From Cryptomeria japonica (Eukaryota > Streptophyta > Pinopsida > Cupressales > Cupressaceae), in assembly GCF_030272615.1 (NCBI RefSeq), contig NC_081412.1:479287157-479351156 (forward strand): a DNA stretch of 64,000 bases, in the 5' to 3' direction. The notes under the pieces are model-generated. The model was not told the DNA's origin, did no database searches, and worked only from the letters and a program-made list of their open reading frames with translations. Numbering within the stretch: position 1 is the stretch's first letter; every line of letters starts with the position of its first letter. Of this stretch, positions 34,707 through 45,508 are shown one piece after another. A program made the position numbers and the translations under genes.

Positions 34707-35771
34707 ATGCAGGAGCATCCCTAGTTCTTGGCAATCTTGCATCAACCAAAAATATTTATTTTTTGTTTTACAATTTCAGCATTTAATTCTACATTTTCTT
34801 GCATTGGCTCACTAGATCTTATGGAGTTGGATTTTTCTTGAGGACGTGATCATATTCCTTATTCCTCAACCATGGAGCATTTGGATCATTTTCTGACAAG
34901 TTATCGATTTCGGATTTCGAGACAGTTTTTTGGCATCGAAACCATTTGGACCTATTTGCATTGGTGAATCTATTGAATCTCTTATGTAGCTTGCAGAGCC
35001 CTGTGCATTGATTCTGATGTTCCTTGGCGTGTGATCGAGCTTCCCTCTTTTTTTTTAATGCCTAGTAAAAATTTTAACATGACCGATGATGCTGGCATGA
35101 CACGCCCTCTGGATCCACATGAAACACTTTTAACCTGGAGCTATGAACCGATGAGGCCACAATCGTGGGACCTCATCCCCACACTTCACTTGTTCAAACC
35201 CATGAGCACAATGACCTAGCGAAGACACAAGGCCTACGAGCACAATGGCTCAGTAGGAGTTTGAACCTTGGTGGCCGCTTCACCAACGAAGTGTTTTAAC
35301 TGTGACACTACATGTCTGAAGATAGGTCAACCTTCCCCTTGATTTGCACATCATCCTTTGGATTTTCTGGAGGAATCTCTTTGGTGGAGGCCGACCTATT
35401 GGTTTTACACGTTTGATCTTGTTCTTTGGTATTTGATTCCTTTTGGGCTGACTGGATCTTCTTGGATCATATAAATTATTGTAATTGAGCATTAGAAGTT
35501 AGTTTGAAGGAAATCAGATAGAATATAGTAGATAGATCTTAGGCTTGGAGGTCCAGGAGTGACTGAATCTATAATTAAGCATGTTTATAGTAGGCCAGTG
35601 AGCTCGATCTTGTAACCTGGATGTTACCGGTTATCCGTAATCAGTTTTTATGATTTAATATATTCAATTTTGTATTGCCTCCATCATAGCCTCTTGTTTC
35701 TGGTGTGTTTACTCTTGTTGCCCGATCCAGATTGATCTCTTTGAGGTCCCTCCTAACCGGTCTCTGCACCA
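34707..35771 (+). mobile_element. E4 3' LTR (with SINE inside)
   Basis: It starts TGATGCAGGAGC and ends CTCTGCACCA, matching the 5' LTR apart from about 290 extra bases at 35033-35339. Followed by the TSD copy TATTT. Confidence 0.9.
35048..35324 (-). mobile_element. tRNA-type SINE in the E4 3' LTR
   Basis: This insert is absent from the 5' LTR. Read on the minus strand it has a B box GGTTCAAACTCC (35256-35267), an A-box-like stretch TAGTGTCACAGTTAAAACAC (35290-35309) at pol III spacing, and ends in an A-run (T9 on the plus strand at 35048-35056). The flanks 'gatcgagcttccctc' and 'ggtcaaccttcccct' are imperfect copies of the same host sequence, a TSD of about 15 bp. Length about 277 bp. This combination fits a SINE moved by LINE machinery. 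Confidence 0.75.
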
Positions 35772-35776
35772 TATTT

Positions 35777-36459
35777 GCACTTGAATTGGAATGAGAACTT
35801 ATGTAAGGATGTCCAAATGAACTAGGAATGATGCCTTATATAGGGTTCTCAAGGTACTTTTTCATTTTGGCCAACATACAATGATCATATCTCTATTTCA
35901 AGACAAAATCTAGTAATTTAAGGCCAACATGTTACTCTCTCAAAATTTTGGCAAAAGTGTTGGTCATTGTAGCTAAAGATATAATAACCCAATAAGATAG
36001 GCCTTGATTTTTAGGAAGCGAGATGTTAGGGCCCTAATTCTAGATCTAAAATTTAAATTTGGATTGACAACATTTAAGTTTGGAATATAGTGCCTAGAAA
36101 TTTAAAATAGGAGTGTGAAATTGTAAGGGGCTACAATTTACAACATTACATACCCATGCCAATTTGTTTTTTTGTTGTGTTGGATTATTTGGTTCATTTG
36201 TAGGTCATGCATACACCATTGGATGTTTTACTCAAGTTGCTTGGTTCACCTAGCCACTCTATCAAAAAGGTTGTTGTTTATATTAAAAATGGTGTTGATG
36301 TTTTTGGGTCCAATGTTGTTGTAAGGGATTTTATTTTTTTTAGAAGGGTGGATCTTTATTTTAATACAACATATTGTTGGTGGTTCACATTTTCCTCTCA
36401 ATGATACATACACAAATATTGTTCATGGTTGTCTGTCTTTTAAGAAATGCAATGTTGGT
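35777..36459. other. unassigned DNA between E4 and E5
   Basis: AT-rich DNA with no credible ORF. It joins the right flank of E4 to the left TSD of E5 (GGTTC, 36460-36464). Confidence 0.5.
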
Positions 36460-36464
36460 GGTTC

Positions 36465-37824
36465 TGATGATATGGTGAATTAATAAGGATCCAGACAACT
36501 ACTGAGAGGGGGGGGGGTGAATCAGTAGATAGAAAACAAACTAAACTTTCACCAAACTCAAAACCCAAATCATAAATCAATCACTGAACCAATCGGTTCA
36601 AACACTGAACTACAAACTCCAACTGCACTATCAAGTTTACTGGATGACTAGCATACCAAAATAACAGTGTAATAGATCTAAAACTCTCAAACCATTTAAC
36701 CAAAAAATCAAAACACTTTAACATTAGTAAAAGAAATTTTCAGATCACTTTTGGTCATCTTAACACATCTAAGTGGCTTTACCAGTTAAACAAATTAACC
36801 ATATCAAAACATAACCACAAAAACCATTCACCACTTGATACAATGATTTTTGACGTGGAAATCCAAATGGGAAAAACCATGGTGGGGATGAATACCCACA
36901 AGTATTCTAAACTCTTCTAAAGTTCACCTGGTTAGGAGCCAAGCCTTGTTAGAAGCTTTACAAAAATGTCCTGTTAGGAATAGATCCAATTAAGAACCAC
37001 TCGGTTAAGGGATTGACTACAATACCCTATTAGGAGTAACCTCAAAAGAGTATTTGAAATCTAAGCTAATGGATAACCTGGTTAGAGGATTTAGAAAACA
37101 CCAAGCCTATTAAAGCTTACCCAGTTAAGGGATTTAACTATTGTAATTGTTAAAGAACAATAGGGTTTTTGTTGATATGATAATAGCACTACTCTACTTG
37201 ATCAGATCCTTTTCATGCACCTATCTGCCTTCAAACATTCTGTAGATACTCCTTCTGGTTCAACAATCAACCACACTGACACCTATAAGCAAAACAATAG
37301 GTTGGTAACACATCACAAGACCTAAGATCTCATAGATATTACAAACAAATTGGTTCAAACATGATTGTTGGATTACATAGCAATAATCTGCACATTGTAC
37401 AAGACAACCTAGACCGCTCCTGGATCATTTCACATTGGATCTTGTAACTCATCACATGGTTTTCACTTCACGCAATGTACTTGCTCATTCCCAAGATAGA
37501 ACAGTTATCTCTACGTGCCAAAAATAATTTGAAACTCATCACGTGCAACATGCATATGTGGCATAATCATCTCTGATCACCATTTCACCATAGATAAACA
37601 AAACTGATTCACCAAGCTCCATCGGTTAGGGTTCAACATGTCAACAGGTAGGGTTACTGGTTGATCTCGTAGCTTCAATAGTAATACCAGTTTCCTTCAC
37701 TTTCTCAACTATGGGTTGCATTACTACATCACTACCAGTTGCAATACAACTTCATTACCAGTTACAATTGACATCAATGACAACACTATAGTTCATCAAT
37801 GCTATATTCATGCAAATACCAACA
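36465..37824 (-). mobile_element. E5 3' LTR (1,360 bp)
   Basis: Plus-strand reading starts TGATGATATGGTG and ends GCAAATACCAACA, followed by the polypurine tract. It contains the array of 'ggttaagggat / cctgttagg' motifs (36920-37150) and the block 'aatgggaaaaacca' near 36870 that mark this LTR family. Confidence 0.9.
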
Positions 37825-37826
37825 AT

Positions 37827-37838
37827 ATCCCCCTTTGG
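37827..37838 (-). other. polypurine tract of E5
   Basis: The minus strand reads CCAAAGGGGGAT just before the LTR start TGTTGG. The same tract recurs in units 2 and 3 (near 40591 and 43298). Confidence 0.9.
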
Positions 37839-38196
37839 AATTGATTGCAATACAACTATCAATACCTTTTTATTGTTATGATTGAGAGTAATGCACATAC
37901 ACGGGTATAGGAATCTTGGTTTATATTTTTCATGTAATCTCCTTCAATTGAGTCTTCATGTCTTCAGCTGGTAACTGGCTACAGTTCTTCTCCCTATAAA
38001 TCATGCAGTTCTTCTCTCCATTAATCATACAGTTCTTCTCCCTCTTTGACAACAATACCAAAGTGAAAGTAAAACATACAGTGTCATACTTAAGTATTTT
38101 GCAACAAGCTACTCCCCCTGTGGAGTAGCTCAACTCTACACCAATCCTACTTCAAGATCTTCAATAATCTCTGGGGCTAACGTCTTCCACATCTAT

Positions 38197-39455
38197 TCAA
38201 TTTACCTCATGTAGGGGCACAACCCCTAGCTGACCTCTAAGATACTCAAAAGTAGCCTTAGACAGAGGTTTAGTAAAGATATCTGTTAGTTGTTCCTTAG
38301 TAGATACATACTCCAATAACACATCTTTACTCTCCACTTTCTCTCTCAAGAAATGATATTTCAGCTCAATATGCTTGGTTCTAGCATGCAACATCGGGTT
38401 CTTTGAAATATTTATTGCACTAGTGTTATCACATAAAATCCTTACCGATTTTGTGATCTTCAACTTGAATCCTTCCATAATGTGTTTCATCTAGATTGCC
38501 TGGGTACAATTCATATATATTGCAACATATTCAGCTTCAGTAGTTGACTGTGATATACAACTTTGCTTCTTGCTGCTCCAAGATACAAGCCTTCCTCCAA
38601 GAAAGAATGCACCTCTGATTGTACTCTTCTTGTCATCAAAATTTCCTGCCCAGTCTACATCTGTATAAACTTTCAAATCAAAATTACCTGCATATGGATA
38701 CCATAGTCCATAATCAATAGTACCTTTCAAATATCTGAATATCCTTTCAGTTGCTACCATGTGTGTCTCCTTCGGGTTCTTCTAAAATCTAGCAACTAAT
38801 CCAACAACATGGGTAATATTTGGTCTGCTATGAACAACATAATGTAGTTTCCCTATCATAGACCTGTACTCCTTTTCATCAATGGATGCATCATCATCCT
38901 CCTTGTACAGTTTACAACCTGTAACAATTGGTGTCCCAACTGGTTTACAATCTCTCATTCCAAATGTCTTCAATACCTCTTTCACATATTTGGACTATGT
39001 GATAAAAATACCAATCTTCATTTGTTGAATTTGCAAACCTATGAAGAATTTTATCTCTCCTACCAAAGACATCTCAAATTCACTTTTCATCTCATTTGCA
39101 AATTCATCACTCATGTCATCATTGGCTCCAAAAATGATATCATCCACATATACCTCACTAACTAGTAACTTATCTCCTTTAGTTTGAGATATATATTGTT
39201 GTCTTTACTGGTTCTCTACAAACCTATCTTCACCAAGTGTGATTGTATTCTTTCATACCATGGTCTTGGTGCTTGCGTCAAACCATATAGTGCCTTATGT
39301 AGTTTGCACACCATATCCTTAGCATTAGTCAAAGCATAACCATCTGGTTGTTCGATGTAGACTTCCTCTTCTAGTTTTTTTATTTAGAAATGTTGACTTC
39401 ACATCCATTTGATATACTTTGAATCCCCTATATGTTGCAAATGCAAGTAGAGTCA
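38197..39455 (-). pseudogene. E5 RT 3' part and RNase H, unit 1
   Basis: Minus strand: RT blocks DVKSTFLN, YGLTQAPRPWYER-like and EVYVDDIIFG (about 39150), then KEVLKTFGMRDCKPVGTP. RNase H follows with DVDWAGNFDDKKST, QSTTEAEYVA, ILCDNTSAINISKNP and TKEQLTDIFTKPLS. In-frame TAG stops lie at 38491-38493 (Trp in E3), before SKYVKE and before KNPKE (both Gln in relatives). The N-terminal half of RT is missing because of the duplication break. Confidence 0.85.
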
Positions 39456-40588
39456 TCTAACCGTTTAACCAAAACATCAAAACACTTTACTAACATTAGT
39501 AAAAGAAAATTTCAGATCACTTTCTGTCATCTTAACACATCTAAGTGGCTTTACCAGTTAAAAAAATTAACCATATCAAAACATAACCACAAAAACCATT
39601 CACCACTTGACACAATGATTTTTGACATGGAAATCCAAATGGGAAAAATCATGGTGGGGATGAATACCCACAAGTATTCTGAACTCTTCTAAATTTTGCT
39701 CGGTTAGGAGCCAAGACTTGTTAGAAGCTTTACAAAAATGTCCTGCTAGGAATATATTCGATTAAGAACCACCTGGTTAAGGGATTGACTACAATACAAA
39801 GTTAGGAGTAACCTCAAAAGAGTATTTGAAATCCAAGCTAATGGATAACCTGGTTAGAGGATTTAGAAAACATCAAGCCTATTAAAGCTTACCCAGTTAA
39901 GGGATTTAACTATTGTAATTGTTAGAGAACAACAGGGTTTTTGTTGATCTGATAATAGCACTACTCTACTTGATCAGATCCTTTTCATGCTCTTATCTTC
40001 CTTCAAACATTCTACAGATACTCCTTCTAGTTCAGCAATCAATAACACTAACACCTATAAGAAAAACAATACATTGGTAACACATCACAAGACCTAAGAT
40101 CTCATAGAGCTTACAAACAAATCAGTTCGAACATGATCATTGGATTACATAGCAATCATCTACTCATTGTACAAGACAACCTGGACCGCTCTTAGATAAT
40201 TGCACATTAGATCCTGTAACTTATCACATGGTTTCCACTTCATGCAATGTACTCACTCATTCCCAAGATAAAACAGTTATCTCTACGCGCCAAAACCACT
40301 TTGAAACTCATCGCGTGCAACATGAATATGTGGCATAATCATCTCTAATCACCATAGATCAACAAAACTGATTCAGCAAGCTCCATCAGTTAGGGTTTGA
40401 CATGTCAATAGGTAGGGTTATCGGTTGATCTCACGGCTTCAATAGTAATACCAGTTTCCTTCACTTTCTCAACTATCGATTGCATTACTGCATCACTACT
40501 GGTTGCAATACAACTCCATTACTGGTTACAATTGACATCAATGACAACACTATAGTTCATCAATGCAATCTTCAAGCAAATACCAACA
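39456..40588 (-). mobile_element. truncated LTR, start of unit 2
   Basis: An LTR copy lacking its first 220 or so plus-strand bases; it ends GCAAATACCAACA and is followed by a polypurine tract. It is a product of the tandem duplication, not an insertion, since there is no TG end or TSD on the left side. Confidence 0.85.
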
Positions 40589-40945
40589 ATATCCCCCTTT
40601 GGCATTGATTGCAATACAAATATCAATACCTTTTTATTGTGATGATTGAGATTAATGCACATACACGGGTATAGGAATCTTGGTTTATATTTTTCATGTA
40701 ATCTCCTTCAACTGAGTACTCATGTCTTCAGTTGGAAACTGGCTACAGTTCTTCTCCCCCTTTGACAACAATGCCAAAGTAAAAGTAAAACATTCAATGT
40801 CATACTTCACAATTTTGCAACAAGCTGCTCCCCCTGTGGAGTAGCTCCACTCTACACGAATCCTGCTTCAAGATATTCAATAAGCTTTGGGGCTGATGTC
40901 TTCCACATATGTTCAATTTACCTCATGTAGGGGCAAAACCCCTAG

Positions 40946-42155
40946 CTAATCTCTAAGATACTCAAAAGTAACCTTAGGCAGAGGTTTAGTAAAGATATTT
41001 GTTAGTTGTTCCTTAGTAGATACATACTCCAATAACACATCTTTACTCCCCACTTTCTCTCTTAAGAAATGATATTTCAGCTCAATATGCTTGGTTCTAG
41101 CATGCAACACTGGGTTCTTTGAAATATTTATTGCACTGCTATTATCACATAAAATCCTTACCGATTTTGTGATCTTCAACTTGAATCCTTCCAGAATGTG
41201 TTTCATCTAGATTGGCTTGGTACAATTCATATACGTTGCAACATATTCAGCTTTAGTAGTTGACTGTGATATACAACTTTTCTTCTTGCTGCTCCAAGAT
41301 ACAAGCCTTCCTCCAAGAAAGAATGCACCTACGGTTGTACTCTTGTTGTCATCAAAATTTCTTGCCCAGTCTACATCTATATAAACTTTTAAAACAAAGT
41401 TACCTGCATATGGATACCATAGTCCATAATCAATAGTACCTTTCAAATATCAGAATATCCTTTTAGTTGCTACTGTGTGTGTCTCCTTCAGGTTCCTTTA
41501 AATTCTAGCAACTAATCCAACTACATGAGCAATATCCGGTTTGCTATGAACAACATAATGCAGTTTCCCTATCATAGACCAATACTCCTTTTCATCAACA
41601 GATGCAGCATCATCCTCCTTAGATAGTTTACAACCTGTAACCATTGGTGTCCCAACTAGTTTACAGTCTCTCATTCCAAATGTCTTCAGTACCTCTTTCA
41701 CATATTTGGACTATGTGATAAAAATACCACTCTTCATTTGTTGAATTTGCAAACCTATGAAGAATTTTATCTATCCTACCAGAGACATCTCAAATTCAAT
41801 TTTCATCTCATTTGCAAAGTCATCACTCATGTTATCATTGGCTCAAAAAATGATATCATCCATAAATACCTCACTAACCAGTAACTTATCTCCTTGACTT
41901 TGAGATATATATTGTTGTCTTCACTAGTTCTCTAAAAACCTATCTTCACCAAGTGTGATTGTATTCTTTCATACCATGCTCTTGGTGCTTGCTTCGAACC
42001 ATATAGTTCTTTATGTAGTTTGCACACCATATCCTTTGCATCAGTCAAAGCATAACCATCTGATTGTTTTCTAGTTTTTTTATTTAGAAATGTTGACTTC
42101 ACATCCATCTGATATACTTTGAATCCCCTATATGCTGCAAATGCAAGTAGAGTCA
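40946..42155 (-). pseudogene. E5 RT 3' part and RNase H, unit 2
   Basis: Same content as unit 1: KGTIDYGLWYPYAGNF, DVDWARNFDDNKST, KAEYVATYMNC, ILCDNSSAINISKNP. The active-site block reads EVFMDDIIF here. About 17 bp are deleted near 42070, before 'ttctagtttttt'. The shared TAG is at 41207-41209. Non-functional. Confidence 0.85.
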
Positions 42156-43295
42156 TCAAACCATTTAACCAAAACATCAAAACACTTTACTAACATTAGT
42201 AAAAGAAAATTTCAGATCACTTTCGGTCATCTTAACACATCTAAGTGGCTTTACCAGTTAAACAAATTAACCATATCAAAACATAACCACAAAAACCATT
42301 CACCACTTGACACAATGATTTTTGACATGGAAATCCAAATGGGAAAAACCATGGTGGGGATGAATACCCACAAGTATTCTGAACTCTTCTAAAGTTCGCC
42401 CGGTTAGGAGCCAAGCCTTGTTAGAAGCTTTACAAAAATATCCTGTTAGGAATAGATCCGATTAAGGACCACCCGGTTAAGGGATTGACTACAATACCCT
42501 ATTAGGAGTAACCTCAATAGAGTATTTGGAATCCAAGCTAATGGATAACCTGGTTAGAGAATTTATAAAACACCAAGACTATTAAAGCTTACCCGGTTAA
42601 GGTATTTAACTATTGTAATTGTTAGAGAACAACAAGGTTTTTGTTGATCTGATAATAGCACTACTCTACTTGATCAGATCATTTTCATGCTCCTATCTGC
42701 CTTCAAATATTCTGCAGATACTCCTTCTGGTTGATAAATCAATCACATTGACACTTATAAGAAAAACAATAGGTTGATAACACATCACAAGACCTAATAT
42801 CTCATAGAGATTACAAACAAATCGGTTCAAACATGACCATTGGATTACATAGAAATCATCTGCACATTGTACAAGACAACCTGGACCGCTCCTGGATCAT
42901 TACACATTGGATCCTGTAACTCATCACACGATTTTCACTTCATGCAATGTACTCGCTCATTCCCAAGATAAAACAGTTATCTCTATGCGCCAAAACCACT
43001 TTGAAACTCATCACGTGCAACATGATACATGGCATAATCATCTCTGATCACCATTTCACCATAGATCAACAAAACTGATTCCCCAAGCTCCATTGATTAG
43101 GGTTTGACATGTTAACAGGTAGGGTTATTGTTTGATCTCACGGCTTCAATAGTAATACCAATTTCCTTCACTTTCTCAACTACCAATTGCATTACTGCAT
43201 CACTACTGGTTGCAATACAACTCCATTACCGGTTACAATTGACATCAATGAAAACACTATAGTTCATCAATGCAATCTTCATGCAAATACCAACA
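42156..43295 (-). mobile_element. truncated LTR, start of unit 3
   Basis: Same left break as unit 2, ending GCAAATACCAACA at 43295 and followed by a polypurine tract. A second product of the triplication. Confidence 0.85.
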
Positions 43296-43667
43296 ATATC
43301 CCCCTTTGGCATTGATTGCAATACAAATATCAATACCTTTTTATTGTTATGATTGAGATTACTGCATATACACAGGTATAGGAATCTTGGTTTATATTTT
43401 TCATGTAATCTCCTTCAACTAAGTCTTCATGTCTTCAGTTGGAAACTAGCTATAGTTTTTTTCCCTATCAATCATCCACTTCTTCTCTCCATCAATCATA
43501 CAGTTCTTCTCCCCCTTTGACAACAATGCCAAAGTGAAAGTAAAACATACAGTGTCACACTTCACAATTTTGCAACAAGCTGCTCCCCCTATGGAGTAGC
43601 TCCACTCTACACCAATCCTGCTTCAAGATCTTCAATAATCTTCGGGGCTAATGTCTTCCACATCTGT

Positions 43668-45508
43668 TCAATTTACCTCATGTAGGGGCACAACCCCTAG
43701 CTGACCTCTAAGATACTCAAAAGTATCCTTAGCCAGAGGTTTAGTAAAGATATTTGTTAGTTGTTCCTTAGTAGATACATACTCCAATAACACATCTTTG
43801 CTCTCCACTTTCTCTCTTAAGAAATGATATTTCAGCTCAATATGCTTGGTTCTAGCATGCAACACTAGGTTCTTTAAAATATTTATTGCGCTGGTGTTAT
43901 CACATAAAATCCTTACCGATTTTGTGATCTTCAACTTTAATCCTTCCAGAATGTGTTTCATCTAGATTGCCTTGGTACAAATCATATACATTGCAACATA
44001 TTCAGCTTCAGTAGTTGACTGTGATATACAACTTTTCTTCTTGTTGCTCCAAGATACAAGCCTTCCTCCAAGAAAGAATGCACCTCCAGTTGTACTCTTC
44101 CTGTCATCAAAATTTCTTGCCCAGTCTGCATCTATATAATCTTTCAAATCAAAGTTACCTGCATATGGATACCATAGTCCATAATCAATAGTACCTTTCA
44201 AATATCAGAATATCCTTTTAGTTGCTACCGTGTGTGTCTCCTTCGGGTTCTTCTAAAATCTAGCAACTAATCCAACTGCATGAGCAATATCCAGTCTGCT
44301 ATGAACAACATAATGCAATTTCCCTATCATAGATCTTTACTCCTTTTCATCAACAGATGCAGCATCATCCTCCTTAGACAGTTTCTCGCCTGTAACCATT
44401 GGTGTCCTAACTTGATTACAATCTCTCATTCCAAACGTCTTCAATACCTATTTCACATAGTTAGACTATGTGATAAAAATACCACTCTTCATTTGTTGAA
44501 TATTCAAACCTATGAATAATTTTATCTCTCCTACCAGAGATATCTCAAATTCACTTTTCATCTCATTTGCAAATTCATCACTCATGTCATCATTGGCTCC
44601 AAAAATGATATCGTCCACATATACCTCACTAACCAGTAACTTATCTCCTTCAGGTTGAGATATATATTGTTGTCTTCATTGGTTCTCTAAAAACCTATCT
44701 TCACCAAGTGTGAATGTAGTATTTCATACCATGCTCTTGGTGCTTGCTTCAAACCGTATAGTGTCTTATGTAGTTTTCACACCATATCCTTTGCATCATT
44801 GAAAGCATAACCATCTAGTTCTTCGATATAGACTTCCTCTTCCAGTTTTCTATTTAGAAATGTTGACTTCACATCCATCTGATATACTTTGAATCCCCTA
44901 TATGTTGTAAATGCATGTAGAGTCCTAACACCTTCCTATCTAGCAACTAGTGCAAATATCTTGTCATAGTCTTCTCCTTCTTCCTATGCATAACCTTTGC
45001 AAACCAATCTGGATTTGTTTCTAACTACTACTCCATCTTCATTCATTTTATTTATGAAACCCATTTAGTGTCTATTATATTTTTGTTCAGCAGTCTGGGT
45101 ACTAGGGTCCATGTATTGTTATTCTCAATTTGGTCAAGCTCTTCTTCCATAGCCTTGATCCAGTGATCATCTCCAAAGGCTTCCTTTGTTGTTCTAGGCT
45201 GAATAGTGGAGATCATACAATAATTCTCTCTTATTCTTCTTTTGGTTAACACACCAGCATCTTTATCTCCAATAATCTGATCAGGATTATGATTGAGTCT
45301 TACATACCTTGGAATAACATGATTATGATCTTCAGGTTCTTCTTTCTCACTATCTTCATCTTCTACAGAATCTACTTGTTCCTGTTGAACTGGTGCTGCA
45401 ACAACATTCATTTCACCAACTTCTAGTTTCACCGGTTCTGGTTCCAAAATCATAATGTAAGGTTCATCTTCCTTCTTCTCCTCACAGGTTTCTCCTGAAT
45501 CTTCAGGA
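43668..45508 (-). pseudogene. E5 RT and RNase H, unit 3 (continues into full RT)
   Basis: RNase H (DADWARNFDDRKST, TTEAEYVAMYM, ILCDNTSAINILKN) and RT with EVYVDDIIF (about 44610) are present. Unlike units 1 and 2 the RT continues upstream: [28 protein letters not shown] and, before that, the linker PEDSGETCEEKKEDEP, up to 45508. There it is cut by a plus-oriented solo LTR. The integrase end continues on the far side (48084-48279). Stops include the shared TAG at 43962-43964. Confidence 0.85.

Larger units (their letters stand above)
20831..35771 (+). mobile_element. E4, Ty3/gypsy chromovirus with nested insertions
   Basis: The whole element is bounded by related LTRs (20831-21605 and 34707-35771) and TSD TATTT (20826-20830 and 35772-35776). 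The order is gag, protease, RT, RNase H, integrase, chromodomain, which is the chromovirus arrangement of Ty3/gypsy. It is interrupted by the copia element E3 in gag, a hAT-like element before the chromodomain, and a SINE in the 3' LTR. Removing these leaves about 6.1 kb, a normal size for a chromovirus. All coding parts are decayed, so it is not autonomous. Confidence 0.9.
36686..44930 (-). repeat. tandem triplication inside E5 (unit about 2.7 kb)
   Basis: Three head-to-tail units each contain most of an LTR, the 3' untranslated part, RNase H and the 3' part of RT. Breaks lie near 39455 and 42155, where RT coding sequence ('gcaagtagagtc') jumps directly into LTR sequence ('aacc.tttaaccaaaaca') at the same place both times. 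All three units carry the same Trp-to-TAG change (38491, 41207, 43962), so they descend from one already damaged copy. Units 1 and 2 also share a T-run (tagttttttt) that unit 3 lacks. Unequal exchange after insertion is the simplest explanation. Confidence 0.85.

Noticed and set aside
39456-43295. Two further copia elements starting at the internal LTR copies
   Set aside because: These LTRs lack a left end and TSD, begin at the same broken point, and carry no gag or integrase. They are units of a tandem duplication.
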